Origin: an uncultured Prevotella sp.
Lineage (GTDB): Bacteria; Bacteroidota; Bacteroidia; Bacteroidales; Bacteroidaceae
Direction of reading: 5' to 3'
NCBI GenBank assembly: GCA_944319945.1
Contig: CALUFN010000082.1
Coordinates: 1 to 64,000 of the forward strand
DNA length: 64,000 nucleotides
The notes below the pieces were generated by a model. It was not told the origin of the DNA. It did no database searches and was given only the letters and a program-made list of their open reading frames with translations. Positions 28,009 through 36,076 of this stretch are shown piece after piece. Every line of letters begins with the position of its first letter. Positions within the stretch are counted from its first letter, which is position 1. The position numbers and the translations under genes are program-made.

Positions 28009-28986
28009 TTATTCGCGGTACAGCCATGATAGAATTTTGTTTACCCACGTAAACGAACAACGGAACCATCTGTATGTACCGACCGGTTTTCCGCCGAAGC
28101 CGAGAATGAACTCCCTGAATGGATTTTTCTTAAACGGTAGCCCTACGTCCATAAAATAAATGTGTTTGTAGCTGCACTTATATGCGTCTAAGATAGCAGC
28201 CCAAACGGTCATCGCACTGGCTCGTTTTTTATGAAGCTTATGTTTCGTTGCCAGATACCATAAATAGCAATTTTCGTTTGAATATACGCATATACAACCG
28301 CTGACGATACTTATGCCGTCACGGGTTATGAACAACTTGCAATCGCCGAGTTTCAATAGTTCATGAAAAAGTTTCGGATCAGGGATAAACCTCCTGATTT
28401 TCAATGTGCTGCGCCCTCTCAATATTTTCATGAAACAGTCATACTCTTTCTCGTTGTCGGCAATGGTAGTAATGAGCCCTGACATCCTCGCCTTAGCTAT
28501 TTGTTTCTTCACACGAGGCATGAGACGTTTGGCAGGCGGCATACTATGCAATGAATTGTGTATTTCCATCCAATGCACTGGGAAAAAACCGTTATCACGG
28601 AATGTCTTGTACCCGAACATTTTCGTGCTTAGATCACTGAACTCTATGTATAGGCAAATACCTATTTTGAGTTTTCTGATCAAGCATCTCAGCATCATTC
28701 CAAATATTGCTTCCTTGTCGTCCGCACATGCGGGGGAGTATTCTCCTTCTCCGTAAGCCCTTCCTTGAGTAAATAAATAAGGAGGAAACAACGAACCGCG
28801 GCGTCTCAACAACACAAGCATGTGTGCAATAACGTCGTTGCCTTTATACGTTATCGCCATATATGGCTTTTGTCCCGGAGTCTTTTCTATTATCCTGAAC
28901 AAATCCACACTGTGGAAGAAATCCGTACATGCCATTTGCGGTAATTCTTCGCTTTTTGAAATTATGACGACGCTAAATTCGTTCAT
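28009..28986 (-). CDS. FemAB/GNAT-like acyltransferase
   Basis: 325 residues from the ATG at 28986; a second in-frame ATG at 29043 would add 19 residues. The fold appears to be double GNAT of the FemAB / peptidoglycan-bridge-transferase type: an N-terminal half (about 1-150) and a C-terminal half with CKLFITRDGISIVSGCICVYS, YLWYLATKHKL and YIYFMDVGLPFKKNPF-like motifs (read here as HIYFMDVG). Such enzymes move aminoacyl or acyl groups onto cell-wall or lipid acceptors. The substrate is unknown. A promoter overlaps the region just before 28986. Confidence 0.7.
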   Translation of the reverse strand: MNEFSVVIISKSEELPQMACTDFFHSVDLFRIIEKTPGQKPYMAITYKGNDVIAHMLVLLRRRGSLFPPYLFTQGRAYGEGEYSPACADDKEAIFGMMLRCLIRKLKIGICLYIEFSDLSTKMFGYKTFRDNGFFPVHWMEIHNSLHSMPPAKRLMPRVKKQIAKARMSGLITTIADNEKEYDCFMKILRGRSTLKIRRFIPDPKLFHELLKLGDCKLFITRDGISIVSGCICVYSNENCYLWYLATKHKLHKKRASAMTVWAAILDAYKCSYKHIYFMDVGLPFKKNPFREFILGFGGKPVGTYRWFRCSFTWVNKILSWLYRE

Positions 28987-28990
28987 ACCG

Positions 28991-29022
28991 CAAAAATAAT
29001 GAATCTTTTCTAAAAAAACAAT
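28991..29022 (-). promoter_or_regulatory. Promoter abutting the FemAB-like gene (possible leaderless start)
   Basis: On the minus strand, ATTG (complement of 29019-29022) precedes TATTTTTG (complement of 28991-28998) with a 20-nt spacer. The box ends 4 nt before the ATG at 28986, so transcription would begin at or next to the start codon. Confidence 0.5.
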
Positions 29023-29063
29023 AAGGCTTAATGTTTTTGACATAATATTATTTTCATATTGCC

Positions 29064-29071
29064 TACCTTTG
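29064..29071 (+). promoter_or_regulatory. -7 element for the nitroreductase operon
   Basis: TACCTTTG matches TAnnTTTG. Leader to the ATG at 29106 is about 30 nt. Confidence 0.5.
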
Positions 29072-29105
29072 TACGAAAGTTTTGTAAATACTTAAGAACT
29101 ATATT

Positions 29106-29633
29106 ATGGTCGATTATAAAGATTTGACAGGATTGCGCCGCAGTTACAGGAAGTTTACCGACGACGGTATCGGTGCGGAGGAAGTAAGGCTGATATTGCG
29201 TGCGGCACTCATGTCGCCAACGTCAATGGGGCGAAGGTCGTGGCAATTCATAGTAGTTGACGACAAAATGCTGATAGAGAAAATAGCCGATGCTAAAGAT
29301 TGCGGCTCGCAGTTTTTGAAGTCGTTACCGTTGGCGGTAGTAATACTTGGCAATCCGTTGGATAATGATTGCTGGATTGAAGACTGCTCTATTGCGGCGT
29401 ATTCGATGCAGCTGCAGGCCGCCGACCTCGGGCTGGGGTCGTGCTGGGCACAGATGAGAGGCCGTGGCTTGTCTGACGGGACGTCGGCCGACGACGTTAT
29501 ACACGGAGTGCTTGGCATCCCCGAAGACCTTAAGGTGCTGTGTGTTATTGGATTCGGACATCCAGCTGAAGAAAAAAGTGCGCATGACGATGATGGCTTG
29601 AAATGGGAAAACGTACATATTAACAGTTTCTGA
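29106..29633 (+). CDS. Nitroreductase family flavoprotein
   Basis: 175 residues, short for the family. FMN-dependent NAD(P)H oxidoreductase fold: RRSYRKF at about 9-15, ALMSPTSMGRRSWQFIVV at about 33-50, and AADLGLGSCWAQMRG near 106-120. Substrate not readable. First of a tight rightward set: its TGA is 2 bp before the next ATG. The co-transcribed genes encode a DUF2520 protein, a KdsC-like phosphatase and Maf. Confidence 0.88.
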   Translation: MVDYKDLTGLRRSYRKFTDDGIGAEEVRLILRAALMSPTSMGRRSWQFIVVDDKMLIEKIADAKDCGSQFLKSLPLAVVILGNPLDNDCWIEDCSIAAYSMQLQAADLGLGSCWAQMRGRGLSDGTSADDVIHGVLGIPEDLKVLCVIGFGHPAEEKSAHDDDGLKWENVHINSF

Positions 29634-29635
29634 CA

Positions 29636-30427
29636 ATGAAGATCGTTTTAATTGGTGCCGGCAATCTCGCAACGAATTTAGGACATGCTTTGCTTGAAGC
29701 CGGCAATGACATCTTGCAGGTTTATAGCCGCACGGCCGGATCAGCGACTGTTCTTGCAGATTCGTTGGGAGGTTCGCCCGTAACGGACTTAGATAAGATA
29801 AATTCAAATGCCGACGTATATATTGTTGCCGTTAAGGATAGCGTGATTGCCGACATTGTGCCGCATTTGTGCAAAGGCCGGGCTGAAAAAGTATTCTTGC
29901 ATACGGCCGGAAGCATACCGATAGACGTGTTTAAGGGCATGGCTTTACATTACGGCGTGCTTTATCCCATGCAGACGTTCTCAAAGGATAAGATACTTTC
30001 ATTCAGTGATATACCATGCTTTGTCGAGGGTAACGACGACATGGCGGTAAATACCGTCATTGCTTTGGCAAAAAGCATCTCAATACGAGTGTTTCCACTG
30101 AACTCCACAACACGCAAGCAAATGCATCTTGCTGCGGTTTTTGCTTGTAATTTCGTCAATCATTGTTATGAGATATCATCCGAGATATTAGCCAAACACG
30201 GCATCCCGTTTGAAATAATGTTGCCTTTGATTGACGAGACCGCCAACAAGGTACATTCATTGCCGCCCGTTGAAGCACAGACCGGACCGGCAGTAAGATA
30301 TGACCAAAACGTCATTAGGATGCAGTCTGACTTATTAAAAGACAATCCGTTGTTCAAACAGATTTACGAGTGCATGAGCATAAGCATACACCATGCAGCC
30401 GAAAAGAAGACAAAAAGTTATGATTAA
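29636..30427 (+). CDS. Rossmann-like and DUF2520 domain protein
   Basis: 263 residues. N-terminal Rossmann domain (about 1-120) with the dinucleotide loop [16 protein letters not shown] at residues 4-19, related to pyrroline-5-carboxylate and 6-phosphogluconate dehydrogenases. The C-terminal helical DUF2520 domain (about 130-255) contains [19 protein letters not shown]. Likely an NAD(P)-dependent dehydrogenase of unknown substrate. The 3' end overlaps the KdsC-like gene by 8 bp, so they are translationally coupled. Confidence 0.9.
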   Translation: MKIVLIGAGNLATNLGHALLEAGNDILQVYSRTAGSATVLADSLGGSPVTDLDKINSNADVYIVAVKDSVIADIVPHLCKGRAEKVFLHTAGSIPIDVFKGMALHYGVLYPMQTFSKDKILSFSDIPCFVEGNDDMAVNTVIALAKSISIRVFPLNSTTRKQMHLAAVFACNFVNHCYEISSEILAKHGIPFEIMLPLIDETANKVHSLPPVEAQTGPAVRYDQNVIRMQSDLLKDNPLFKQIYECMSISIHHAAEKKTKSYD

Positions 30428-30938
30428 TTATGATTTAAAAAAGATACGTGCCGTAATATTCGACGTTGACGGCGTGCTAAGCGAAAGCACGATACCCATG
30501 AACTCCACAGGAGAGCCCATGCGCACCATTAACATAAAAGACGGCTACGCTATCCAATTGGCGTGCAAGTCAGGCCTTCGCATAGCCATTCTTACCGGAG
30601 GCGTTACCGAAAGCGTGCGTTTGCGTTACGAACATTTAGGGGTGGAAGACATCATTATGGGATGTTCCGTAAAAATAACCGCTTACGAGCAATTACTTGA
30701 TAAATACGGTCTTACTGATGAAGAAATAGTTTACATGGGTGACGACATTCCCGACTATGAGATCATGTGCCGTTGTGGATGCCCGTGCTGTCCGGCCGAT
30801 GCCTGTTACGATATCAAGGCCGTGAGCAGATACGTGAGCCACGTAAAAGGGGGGCGAGGATGCGGCCGTGACGTGTTGGAGCAGATACTCCGCGCACAAG
30901 GCAAATGGCTGAGCGACGCAAAGGCTTTCGGATGGTAA
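30420..30938 (+). CDS. KdsC-like HAD phosphatase
   Basis: 172 residues from the ATG at 30420 (the frame extends 27 bp further upstream, but [13 protein letters not shown] then sits at the normal distance). HAD subclass C0 without a cap domain: motif I DVDGVLS, motif II LTGG, motif IV GDDIPD, in the order of 3-deoxy-manno-octulosonate-8-phosphate phosphatase, which acts in Kdo synthesis for LPS. Other C0 sugar phosphatases are possible. Four cysteines cluster in CRCGCPCC (about 117-124), which is unusual. Coupled to the DUF2520 gene. Confidence 0.85.
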   Translation: MINYDLKKIRAVIFDVDGVLSESTIPMNSTGEPMRTINIKDGYAIQLACKSGLRIAILTGGVTESVRLRYEHLGVEDIIMGCSVKITAYEQLLDKYGLTDEEIVYMGDDIPDYEIMCRCGCPCCPADACYDIKAVSRYVSHVKGGRGCGRDVLEQILRAQGKWLSDAKAFGW

Positions 30939-30971
30939 GCTGAGTTAACGTAATTATTGAAAATATTCCTA

Positions 30972-31541
30972 ATGAAAAATTATCATATCATATTAAGCAG
31001 CAACAGCCCGAGACGCAAGGAGTTGCTTGCGGGACTGGATCTTGACTTTGAAGTGCGTGTCATCAAAGGTGTAGATGAAACTTATCCGAAAGACATGCCC
31101 GTAATGGACATAGCCGAATACATAGCCGCCCGAAAGGCTGACGCATATAAGGCTGAACTGACAGGAAATAATCTTATAATAACGGCGGATACGGTTGTCG
31201 TATTGGGAAACATGGTGCTGGGTAAGCCCAAAAACCTTGACGACGCTTGCGCAATGCTGCGTTTGCTCAGCGGCAAGACACATCATGTGGTAACAGGCGT
31301 ATGCCTGACCACCGCCGTAAAACAGAAATACTTCTCCGTAGTAACCGACGTCACGTTTAAGGAATTGACCGACAGGGAAATAAATTACTACGTAGGCCGT
31401 TACAAACCATTAGACAAGGCAGGTGCTTACGGCATACAGGAATGGATAGGTTACGTGGGCGTTACGTCGATCAGCGGGAGCTATTTCAACGTAATGGGCT
31501 TGCCTGTGCAGCGGATTTATGACGAGCTGTGTAACTTTTAG
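30972..31541 (+). CDS. maf: Maf-like nucleotide pyrophosphatase
   Basis: 189 residues from the ATG at 30972 (an upstream TTG at 30957 is less likely). N-terminal signature ILSSNSPRRKELLAGL at about 7-22, ITADTVVVLG near 77-86, and DKAGAYGIQEWIGY near 150-163. The family hydrolyses non-canonical or damaged nucleoside triphosphates to monophosphates, guarding nucleotide pools. Follows the KdsC-like gene by 33 bp, an arrangement common in Bacteroidales. Confidence 0.94.
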   Translation: MKNYHIILSSNSPRRKELLAGLDLDFEVRVIKGVDETYPKDMPVMDIAEYIAARKADAYKAELTGNNLIITADTVVVLGNMVLGKPKNLDDACAMLRLLSGKTHHVVTGVCLTTAVKQKYFSVVTDVTFKELTDREINYYVGRYKPLDKAGAYGIQEWIGYVGVTSISGSYFNVMGLPVQRIYDELCNF

Positions 31542-31643
31542 GCTTGGGTAAGACTGCAATCCGGCCGGCTGGTTTTATGCCTTTCTTCTTGTAATTAGGT
31601 TACTATTTATGCGTTTTTATTCGTTTCTTACGTCTTAAGTCAT

Positions 31644-31651
31644 TAACTTTG
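31644..31651 (+). promoter_or_regulatory. -7 element for the DedA gene
   Basis: TAACTTTG, about 30 nt upstream of the ATG at 31684, within the 142-bp gap after maf. No clear -33 element. Confidence 0.5.
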
Positions 31652-31683
31652 CAGCCTATAATATAATTTTTTTATTTCTATAA

Positions 31684-32322
31684 ATGGATTCTGCAGAATT
31701 ATTCAGATGGGTTCTTGAGAACCTGAATTATTGGGTGGTTACGGTTTTCATGGCGATTGAAAGCTCTTTCATACCATTCCCTTCGGAAGTAGTGGTTCCG
31801 CCGGCAGCTTGGAAAGCAATGGCAGACGGTAGTATGAATATCTTTCTTGTGGTGGTGTTTGCCACAATAGGCGCAGACGTCGGCGCGTTGTTCAATTATT
31901 ATTTGGCGCGTTGGCTGGGCCGGCCTATAGTTTATCGGTTCGCCGACAGCCGCATAGGTCACATGTGTCTTATCGACCGTGAAAGCGTGGAAAAGGCCGA
32001 ACGTTTCTTCCGCGACCACGGTGCCGCGTCTACTTTTTTCGGCAGACTGATACCCGCCGTCCGCCAATTAATAAGCATCCCTGCCGGATTGGCAAAGATG
32101 AGGATGGACCATTTCCTGATTTACACAACACTCGGTGCCGGCGTATGGAATAGTGTGTTGGCGCTTATCGGATACCTGATTTACCGTTTTACGGACCTCA
32201 AGACGACAGACGACGTTTATCGTCTCGCGACGAAATACAGCCATGAGATAGGTTACGTTTTACTGGGTTTGGCCGTAGTGGTAATTGCCGTGCTTGCGTA
32301 TAAGGGCCTGAAGAAGAAGTGA
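31684..32322 (+). CDS. DedA-family (VTT domain) membrane protein
   Basis: 212 residues with about five hydrophobic segments. The VTT/DedA core is visible: ESSFIPFPSEVVVPPAAW at about 25-42 (membrane-penetrating loop), GADVGALFNYYLARWLGR near 60-77, and FFGRLIPAVRQLISIPAGLAKM near 119-140 with the conserved RxxPxxR pattern. DedA proteins are proposed lipid scramblases or undecaprenyl-phosphate flippases. Inner membrane. Followed after 55 bp by the acyl-ACP thioesterase gene, again a lipid function. Confidence 0.93.
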   Translation: MDSAELFRWVLENLNYWVVTVFMAIESSFIPFPSEVVVPPAAWKAMADGSMNIFLVVVFATIGADVGALFNYYLARWLGRPIVYRFADSRIGHMCLIDRESVEKAERFFRDHGAASTFFGRLIPAVRQLISIPAGLAKMRMDHFLIYTTLGAGVWNSVLALIGYLIYRFTDLKTTDDVYRLATKYSHEIGYVLLGLAVVVIAVLAYKGLKKK

Positions 32323-32377
32323 TTAATCTTTGAGCGCATACCATTGTATCACAGGGAAAACGACAAAGGAGGCGGAT

Positions 32378-33151
32378 ATGTTTGATAAAGTCGGAAAATA
32401 TGAATTTTTGGCGGAGCCGTTTCATTGCGACTTCTCTAAAAAACTGTTCATGGGGCATTTAGGCAACCATTTGCTTAACGCGGCTGATTTTCACGCAAAT
32501 GACCGCGGGTTCGGAATGAATGACTTGAATCCTGTTCATAAAACATGGGTGCTCTCACGCTTGGCCGTTGAAATGGAGGAAATGCCTTCAGAGTATGCCC
32601 GTTTCAACGTGGAAACATGGATAGAGGGTGTTATGAAATATTTTACCAACCGTAATTTCCGTATCGTCGACCATGACGGTGCCAGGGTTTACGGTTACGG
32701 GCGCAGCATTTGGGCTTTGATTGACACCGAGAGCCGCCGGCCTCAGGATATTCTTGCCGTAAACGGCGGTGAGATAGACCGATATGTCGACGCGGACAAG
32801 CCTTGTCCGATACAGGGATTGTCGCGTGTGAAAATGTCTGACGGGGCTCAGCTTGTGAAGTCGATAGACACATGCTATAGCGACGTAGACGTAAACGGAC
32901 ACGTAAACAGTGTGAAATATATTGGGCATGTGCTAGACCTGTTCACCCTTGATTGGTATGAGACACACCGTATCAAGCGTTTCGATATCGCATACGTAGC
33001 TGAAAGCCATTACGGAGACCGACTTAACTTCTATCGCGAAGACACCCCTGACGGTGCAACATGTGTGCGGATAACAAAGACGTCGCCACAGACTGACAAG
33101 GAAGCTGAGGTGTGTAGGAGTAGGGTGGAATTTGTCAATAATTTTGCGTAA
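32378..33151 (+). CDS. Acyl-ACP thioesterase
   Basis: 257 residues from the ATG at 32378, which has a strong AAAGGAGG ribosome-binding site at 32365-32372; an upstream in-frame TTG at 32330 is rejected. Double hot-dog fold as in plant FatA/FatB: the C-terminal half has YSDVDVNGHVNSVKYIGHV, the conserved NxHxN motif with catalytic Asn and His, and the N-terminal half has KTWVLSRLAVEMEEMP. Releases fatty acids from acyl carrier protein in the cytoplasm. Confidence 0.92.
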   Translation: MFDKVGKYEFLAEPFHCDFSKKLFMGHLGNHLLNAADFHANDRGFGMNDLNPVHKTWVLSRLAVEMEEMPSEYARFNVETWIEGVMKYFTNRNFRIVDHDGARVYGYGRSIWALIDTESRRPQDILAVNGGEIDRYVDADKPCPIQGLSRVKMSDGAQLVKSIDTCYSDVDVNGHVNSVKYIGHVLDLFTLDWYETHRIKRFDIAYVAESHYGDRLNFYREDTPDGATCVRITKTSPQTDKEAEVCRSRVEFVNNFA

Positions 33152-33212
33152 ATTCCGCCTTAGTGTATTTAAAATAGTTTAGATTGAATACAAACTTTTT
33201 TGAATTTTATAT

Positions 33213-33671
33213 ATGGGTAAAGGTGAATTTTATATTCAAGCTATAGGAATAGAGGGGAGAAGCCAAACGCTGATAAGCCGGCTTTTAAGCGTATGGGAGG
33301 CCTCCGTTCGCGCCAGTCATCATTTCCTGACGGAGGCCGACATCGTGAGGCTTACCCCGCAGGCTGAAGAAGCATTGCGGCACATAGAGACGCTGTGGGT
33401 GACGGGCCACGGCCCCCGCCTTATCGGCTTTATGGGCGTGCAGGAGCGCAAGATCGAGATGCTCTTCCTGCATCCTGACTATTTCCGAAAGGGATTGGGC
33501 AAGGAATTGGTGCAGCGGGCATTTGATGAATTAAGCGTAGAGTTCGTCGACGTTAACGAACAGAATCCCGACGCTAAGATGTTTTATGAACGGATGGGAT
33601 TCAAGGTGTTTAAGCGCAACGAACGTGACAGCGAAGGCAATCCGTTCCCGATATTGGAAATGAGGCGATAA
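33213..33671 (+). CDS. GNAT family N-acetyltransferase
   Basis: 152 residues. Acetyl-CoA-binding motif A is EMLFLHPDYFRKGLGKELVQ at about 87-106, with the R/Q-x-x-G-x-G/A pattern as RKGLGK. The C-terminal NPDAKMFYERMGFKVFKRNE is typical of small-molecule GNATs of the YjaB/PhnO kind. Acceptor unknown. ATG start at 33213. Shares a hairpin terminator with the convergent LRR gene. Confidence 0.9.
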   Translation: MGKGEFYIQAIGIEGRSQTLISRLLSVWEASVRASHHFLTEADIVRLTPQAEEALRHIETLWVTGHGPRLIGFMGVQERKIEMLFLHPDYFRKGLGKELVQRAFDELSVEFVDVNEQNPDAKMFYERMGFKVFKRNERDSEGNPFPILEMRR

Positions 33672-33702
33672 GCAGTAAGACATACCTTATCATTAGTAGA
33701 CA

Positions 33703-33741
33703 AAAAGCATAGCCTGCGTCAGTCGCGTAGGCCATGCTTTT
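33703..33741. terminator. Bidirectional hairpin terminator between GNAT and LRR genes
   Basis: Arms 33703-33718 and 33726-33741, 16 positions with one mismatch and one G-T pair, flanked by an A-run on the left and TTTTAT on the right (AAAAAGCATAGCC against GGCCATGCTTTT). It separates two convergent genes. Confidence 0.8.
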
Positions 33742-33761
33742 ATATGAATGTGAACTTTAAT

Positions 33762-35375
33762 TTATAGAGCCACCTTCGCAGTCTTACCGTCAGCCTTAAC
33801 AACGTAAACGCCTGAAGGCAAACCGTTGACCGTGCCGGCAGTTCCACCATAAACCTGAGTGCCGTCAAGAGAGTAAACATCTACGCCGCTTGCTCCGCTA
33901 ACAACTATCGAGCCGTCGGCTACGGATATAGACACTTCATCGTCACTTGCGGCTACACCATCTATACCTGTGCCCACGATCTCTTCAATATTCTCAAAAT
34001 AGCTCCACGGTTCTACGGCCTGATAATCACTCTTACTACCTTGCGGAACATACAACGTTGCGTTTTGATAAACTAATCCGTTAAAGGTTGCCATCGGAGT
34101 ACCCCAAGAAAGCACCGGAGGCGTTTGTGGCATACAATAAACTTTTGTTATTGCCATACTACCTCCAAACGCGTTACTTCCTATAGTTTTAACCGAGCTT
34201 CCTATTGTCACCGTTTCCAGATTATCCATATAAGCAAAGACCACTTGGTCTATAGTCTCCACTGAGTTTGGAATTTCTATTGACGTCAAACCGTTGCAAC
34301 TTTGGAATGCTCCCGCCAATAATGTAACAACAGAATTTGGTATCTCAATGGATGTTATATTTTCACATTCAAAGAATGCGAACTCACCAATCGTTGTAAC
34401 CGTGTTGGGTATGTCAACAGAAGACTTCATTTGAGGCACTGAATGCAGTAGCGTCATGTCTTTTGAATAAAGGATGCCGTCTGCCGAAGTGTAATTCGGA
34501 TTATTCTCGTCTACTTCTATCGTCTGCATGTTTTCACAATACTGGAAAGGATTTTCGCCGACGTTTAATATATTAGCCGGAATTTCAATTGAAGTCATCG
34601 GGCAATACATGAATGCACTTTCGTCAATCGTCGTCGTTTCGTCTATGAAGTCATACGACTCCTTCCCTGCAGGCACAGTTATCAATAACGTCAAGTCCTT
34701 AGAATAAAGAGAGCCGTCGACGGAAGCATAATTAGCGTTGCCTTCATCCACATTAATTTCCGTCAAGCCCTTACAACCTGAAAAGGTTATACCCTCGATC
34801 GCTTCAACCGAAGCCGGTATGTCAACAGATTTCAGACTATGACAATATCCGAAAGTCTGTCGACCTATATATTTCAACGTATTGGGAAAATCCACCGAGG
34901 CAAGACTGCTACATGAAGTAAACGCAAAATTCTTAATTTCAGTTAACGAATGACCCCAGTTCAGCCCGACCAACGACGTGCATCCATCAAAGGCATATTC
35001 GCCGATTGACGTTATGTCGTCTCCGTTAGACACTCGTTCCAAATTATAACATCCGTCAAAAGCGTAGTTACCAATCAACGTTACCGTTGCCGGGATGTCA
35101 ACCGTAACCAAATCCCTGCAATTTTGAAAAGCGTAATTGCCTATTGCCGTTACGGTGTAAGTCTTGTCGCCGTTAGCAACTTTTTCCGGTATTTCGGCAT
35201 TTACAATACCGTCATAATACGGGGAAGTGCCGCTATTGGTCACCTCTACCGTCTTATCACTCTCGGATAAAATGTTGTAATACACTCCGTTCGCCTCGAA
35301 ATCATAAGCAAACACGTTGGTGCCGGCCATCAATGCTGCCGCCAGTACCCCCATCGTTAAGAAATGTTTCTTCAT
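33762..35375 (-). CDS. BspA-like leucine-rich-repeat surface protein
   Basis: 537 residues from the ATG at 35375; the frame extends 48 bp upstream, but MKKHFLTMGVLAAALMAGTN is a clean signal peptide (cleavage near VFA-YDF). About ten LRR_5 (Treponema/BspA type) repeats of roughly 23 residues (pattern IP.SV..IG..AF.GC..L..I) fill about residues 60-440. The last 70 residues form a beta-sandwich-like tail (VDVYSLDGTQVYGG, LPSGVYVVKADGKTAKVAL) resembling the type IX secretion type A sorting domain. Likely exported to the surface for adhesion. Repeats 2 and 3 carry an inserted YSKDLTLL-type loop. Confidence 0.87.
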   Translation of the reverse strand: MKKHFLTMGVLAAALMAGTNVFAYDFEANGVYYNILSESDKTVEVTNSGTSPYYDGIVNAEIPEKVANGDKTYTVTAIGNYAFQNCRDLVTVDIPATVTLIGNYAFDGCYNLERVSNGDDITSIGEYAFDGCTSLVGLNWGHSLTEIKNFAFTSCSSLASVDFPNTLKYIGRQTFGYCHSLKSVDIPASVEAIEGITFSGCKGLTEINVDEGNANYASVDGSLYSKDLTLLITVPAGKESYDFIDETTTIDESAFMYCPMTSIEIPANILNVGENPFQYCENMQTIEVDENNPNYTSADGILYSKDMTLLHSVPQMKSSVDIPNTVTTIGEFAFFECENITSIEIPNSVVTLLAGAFQSCNGLTSIEIPNSVETIDQVVFAYMDNLETVTIGSSVKTIGSNAFGGSMAITKVYCMPQTPPVLSWGTPMATFNGLVYQNATLYVPQGSKSDYQAVEPWSYFENIEEIVGTGIDGVAASDDEVSISVADGSIVVSGASGVDVYSLDGTQVYGGTAGTVNGLPSGVYVVKADGKTAKVAL

Positions 35376-35459
35376 GATAAAATACATTAAATTGTTAAAC
35401 TGTTGATAAACACTCTCAGACATTTCCCCACGTTTGTACCTGCAGAAGAAACGTTACTG

Positions 35460-35491
35460 CAAAGATATGACATTTTAAAATAAAAAACAAA
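35460..35491 (-). promoter_or_regulatory. Consensus promoter of the LRR gene
   Basis: On the minus strand: TTTG (complement of 35488-35491), 20-nt spacer, TATCTTTG (complement of 35460-35467). A full match to the Bacteroidota consensus, with a leader of about 80 nt to the ATG at 35375. Confidence 0.75.
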
Positions 35492-35562
35492 TATTTTTAG
35501 GCATTTCGGCGCAAAACGACTGAATATTTTAAAGAATGTAAACCGCATGTTTGCACTTTGCA

Positions 35563-35645
35563 AAAGGTAACCTTTTATAAAGCAAAAGGATGCCTTTAAG
35601 GCCGCCGTTTGCCGCCTTTGATAACGCCAAAGGTTACTTTTTATA
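35563..35645. repeat. Dispersed AAAGG/CCTTT palindromic repeat, copy B
   Basis: Array of alternating CAAAAGG and CCTTTT/CCTTTG half-sites: GCAAAAGGTAACCTTTTA, GCAAAAGGATGCCTTTAAGG, CCGCCGTTTGCCGCCTTTG, CGCCAAAGGTTACTTTTT. Adjacent half-sites are self-complementary, so several small hairpins are possible. Same module as at 4888-4950 and 47001-47083. It lies in the gap upstream of two divergent genes, so it cannot be a simple terminator. Confidence 0.7.
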
Positions 35646-35888
35646 TTTACGTTCCCGCCTTTTTGTTAATGACTTAAGTGTCAAGAGATTATATTAGCGG
35701 CTCTATTCTTTTTATTTAAAAATAAATCTTAATATCTTAATTATCACCATGTTATCCCAATGTAAATACAATTAAAACATAGTTCGTACCTAAGGCTATA
35801 GCTCAGACTTTACCACATTATTACCGCTTGTCATCATAAAATCTGATAAAAACATACGCGAAAATAATGATTTTAAACTAAAATTGCA

Positions 35889-35962
35889 TATCTTTGCAGA
35901 AGATTAGCTGCACTCGGCAATTTGTGAATAAATTCACATTGCGCTCGTTCGCATTATCTTTG
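35889..35962 (+). promoter_or_regulatory. Tandem -7 elements and CRP-type palindrome upstream of pepP
   Basis: TATCTTTG occurs at 35889-35896 and at 35955-35962. Between them, 35923-35938 reads TGTGAATAAATTCACA, a perfect TGTGA-N6-TCACA palindrome centred about 36 bp upstream of the start predicted for the second element. Neither -7 box has a TTTG at -33, consistent with activator-dependent use. Leaders would be about 175 and 110 nt. Confidence 0.5.
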
Positions 35963-36076
35963 CAACCAAAAGTGTTTGGCGTAACGGCAGAAAAGTGGAA
36001 ACTACGGCCTAACGCCGCAGGCCTGCGTTGCGCACTATGAGATGAATCCGTAAAATAAATGTAATACTTTGAAAAT

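Larger units (their letters stand above)
35376..36076. other. 701-bp non-coding region between LRR and Xaa-Pro aminopeptidase genes
   Basis: Divergent regulatory region. From left to right it holds the LRR-gene promoter (35460-35491), repeat copy B (35563-35645), an AT-rich stretch with nothing recognisable (about 35650-35880), a -7 element (35889-35896), a CRP-type palindrome (35923-35938) and a second -7 element (35955-35962). No open frame of note and no known RNA fold recognised. Confidence 0.55.

Noticed and set aside
32330..32377. Upstream TTG start for the thioesterase
   Set aside because: The ATG at 32378 has an almost perfect ribosome-binding site and fits the family N-terminus.
35650..35880. 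Possible small RNA gene in the long AT-rich gap
   Set aside because: No promoter-terminator pair, no stable stem and no resemblance to RNA families that I could recognise.
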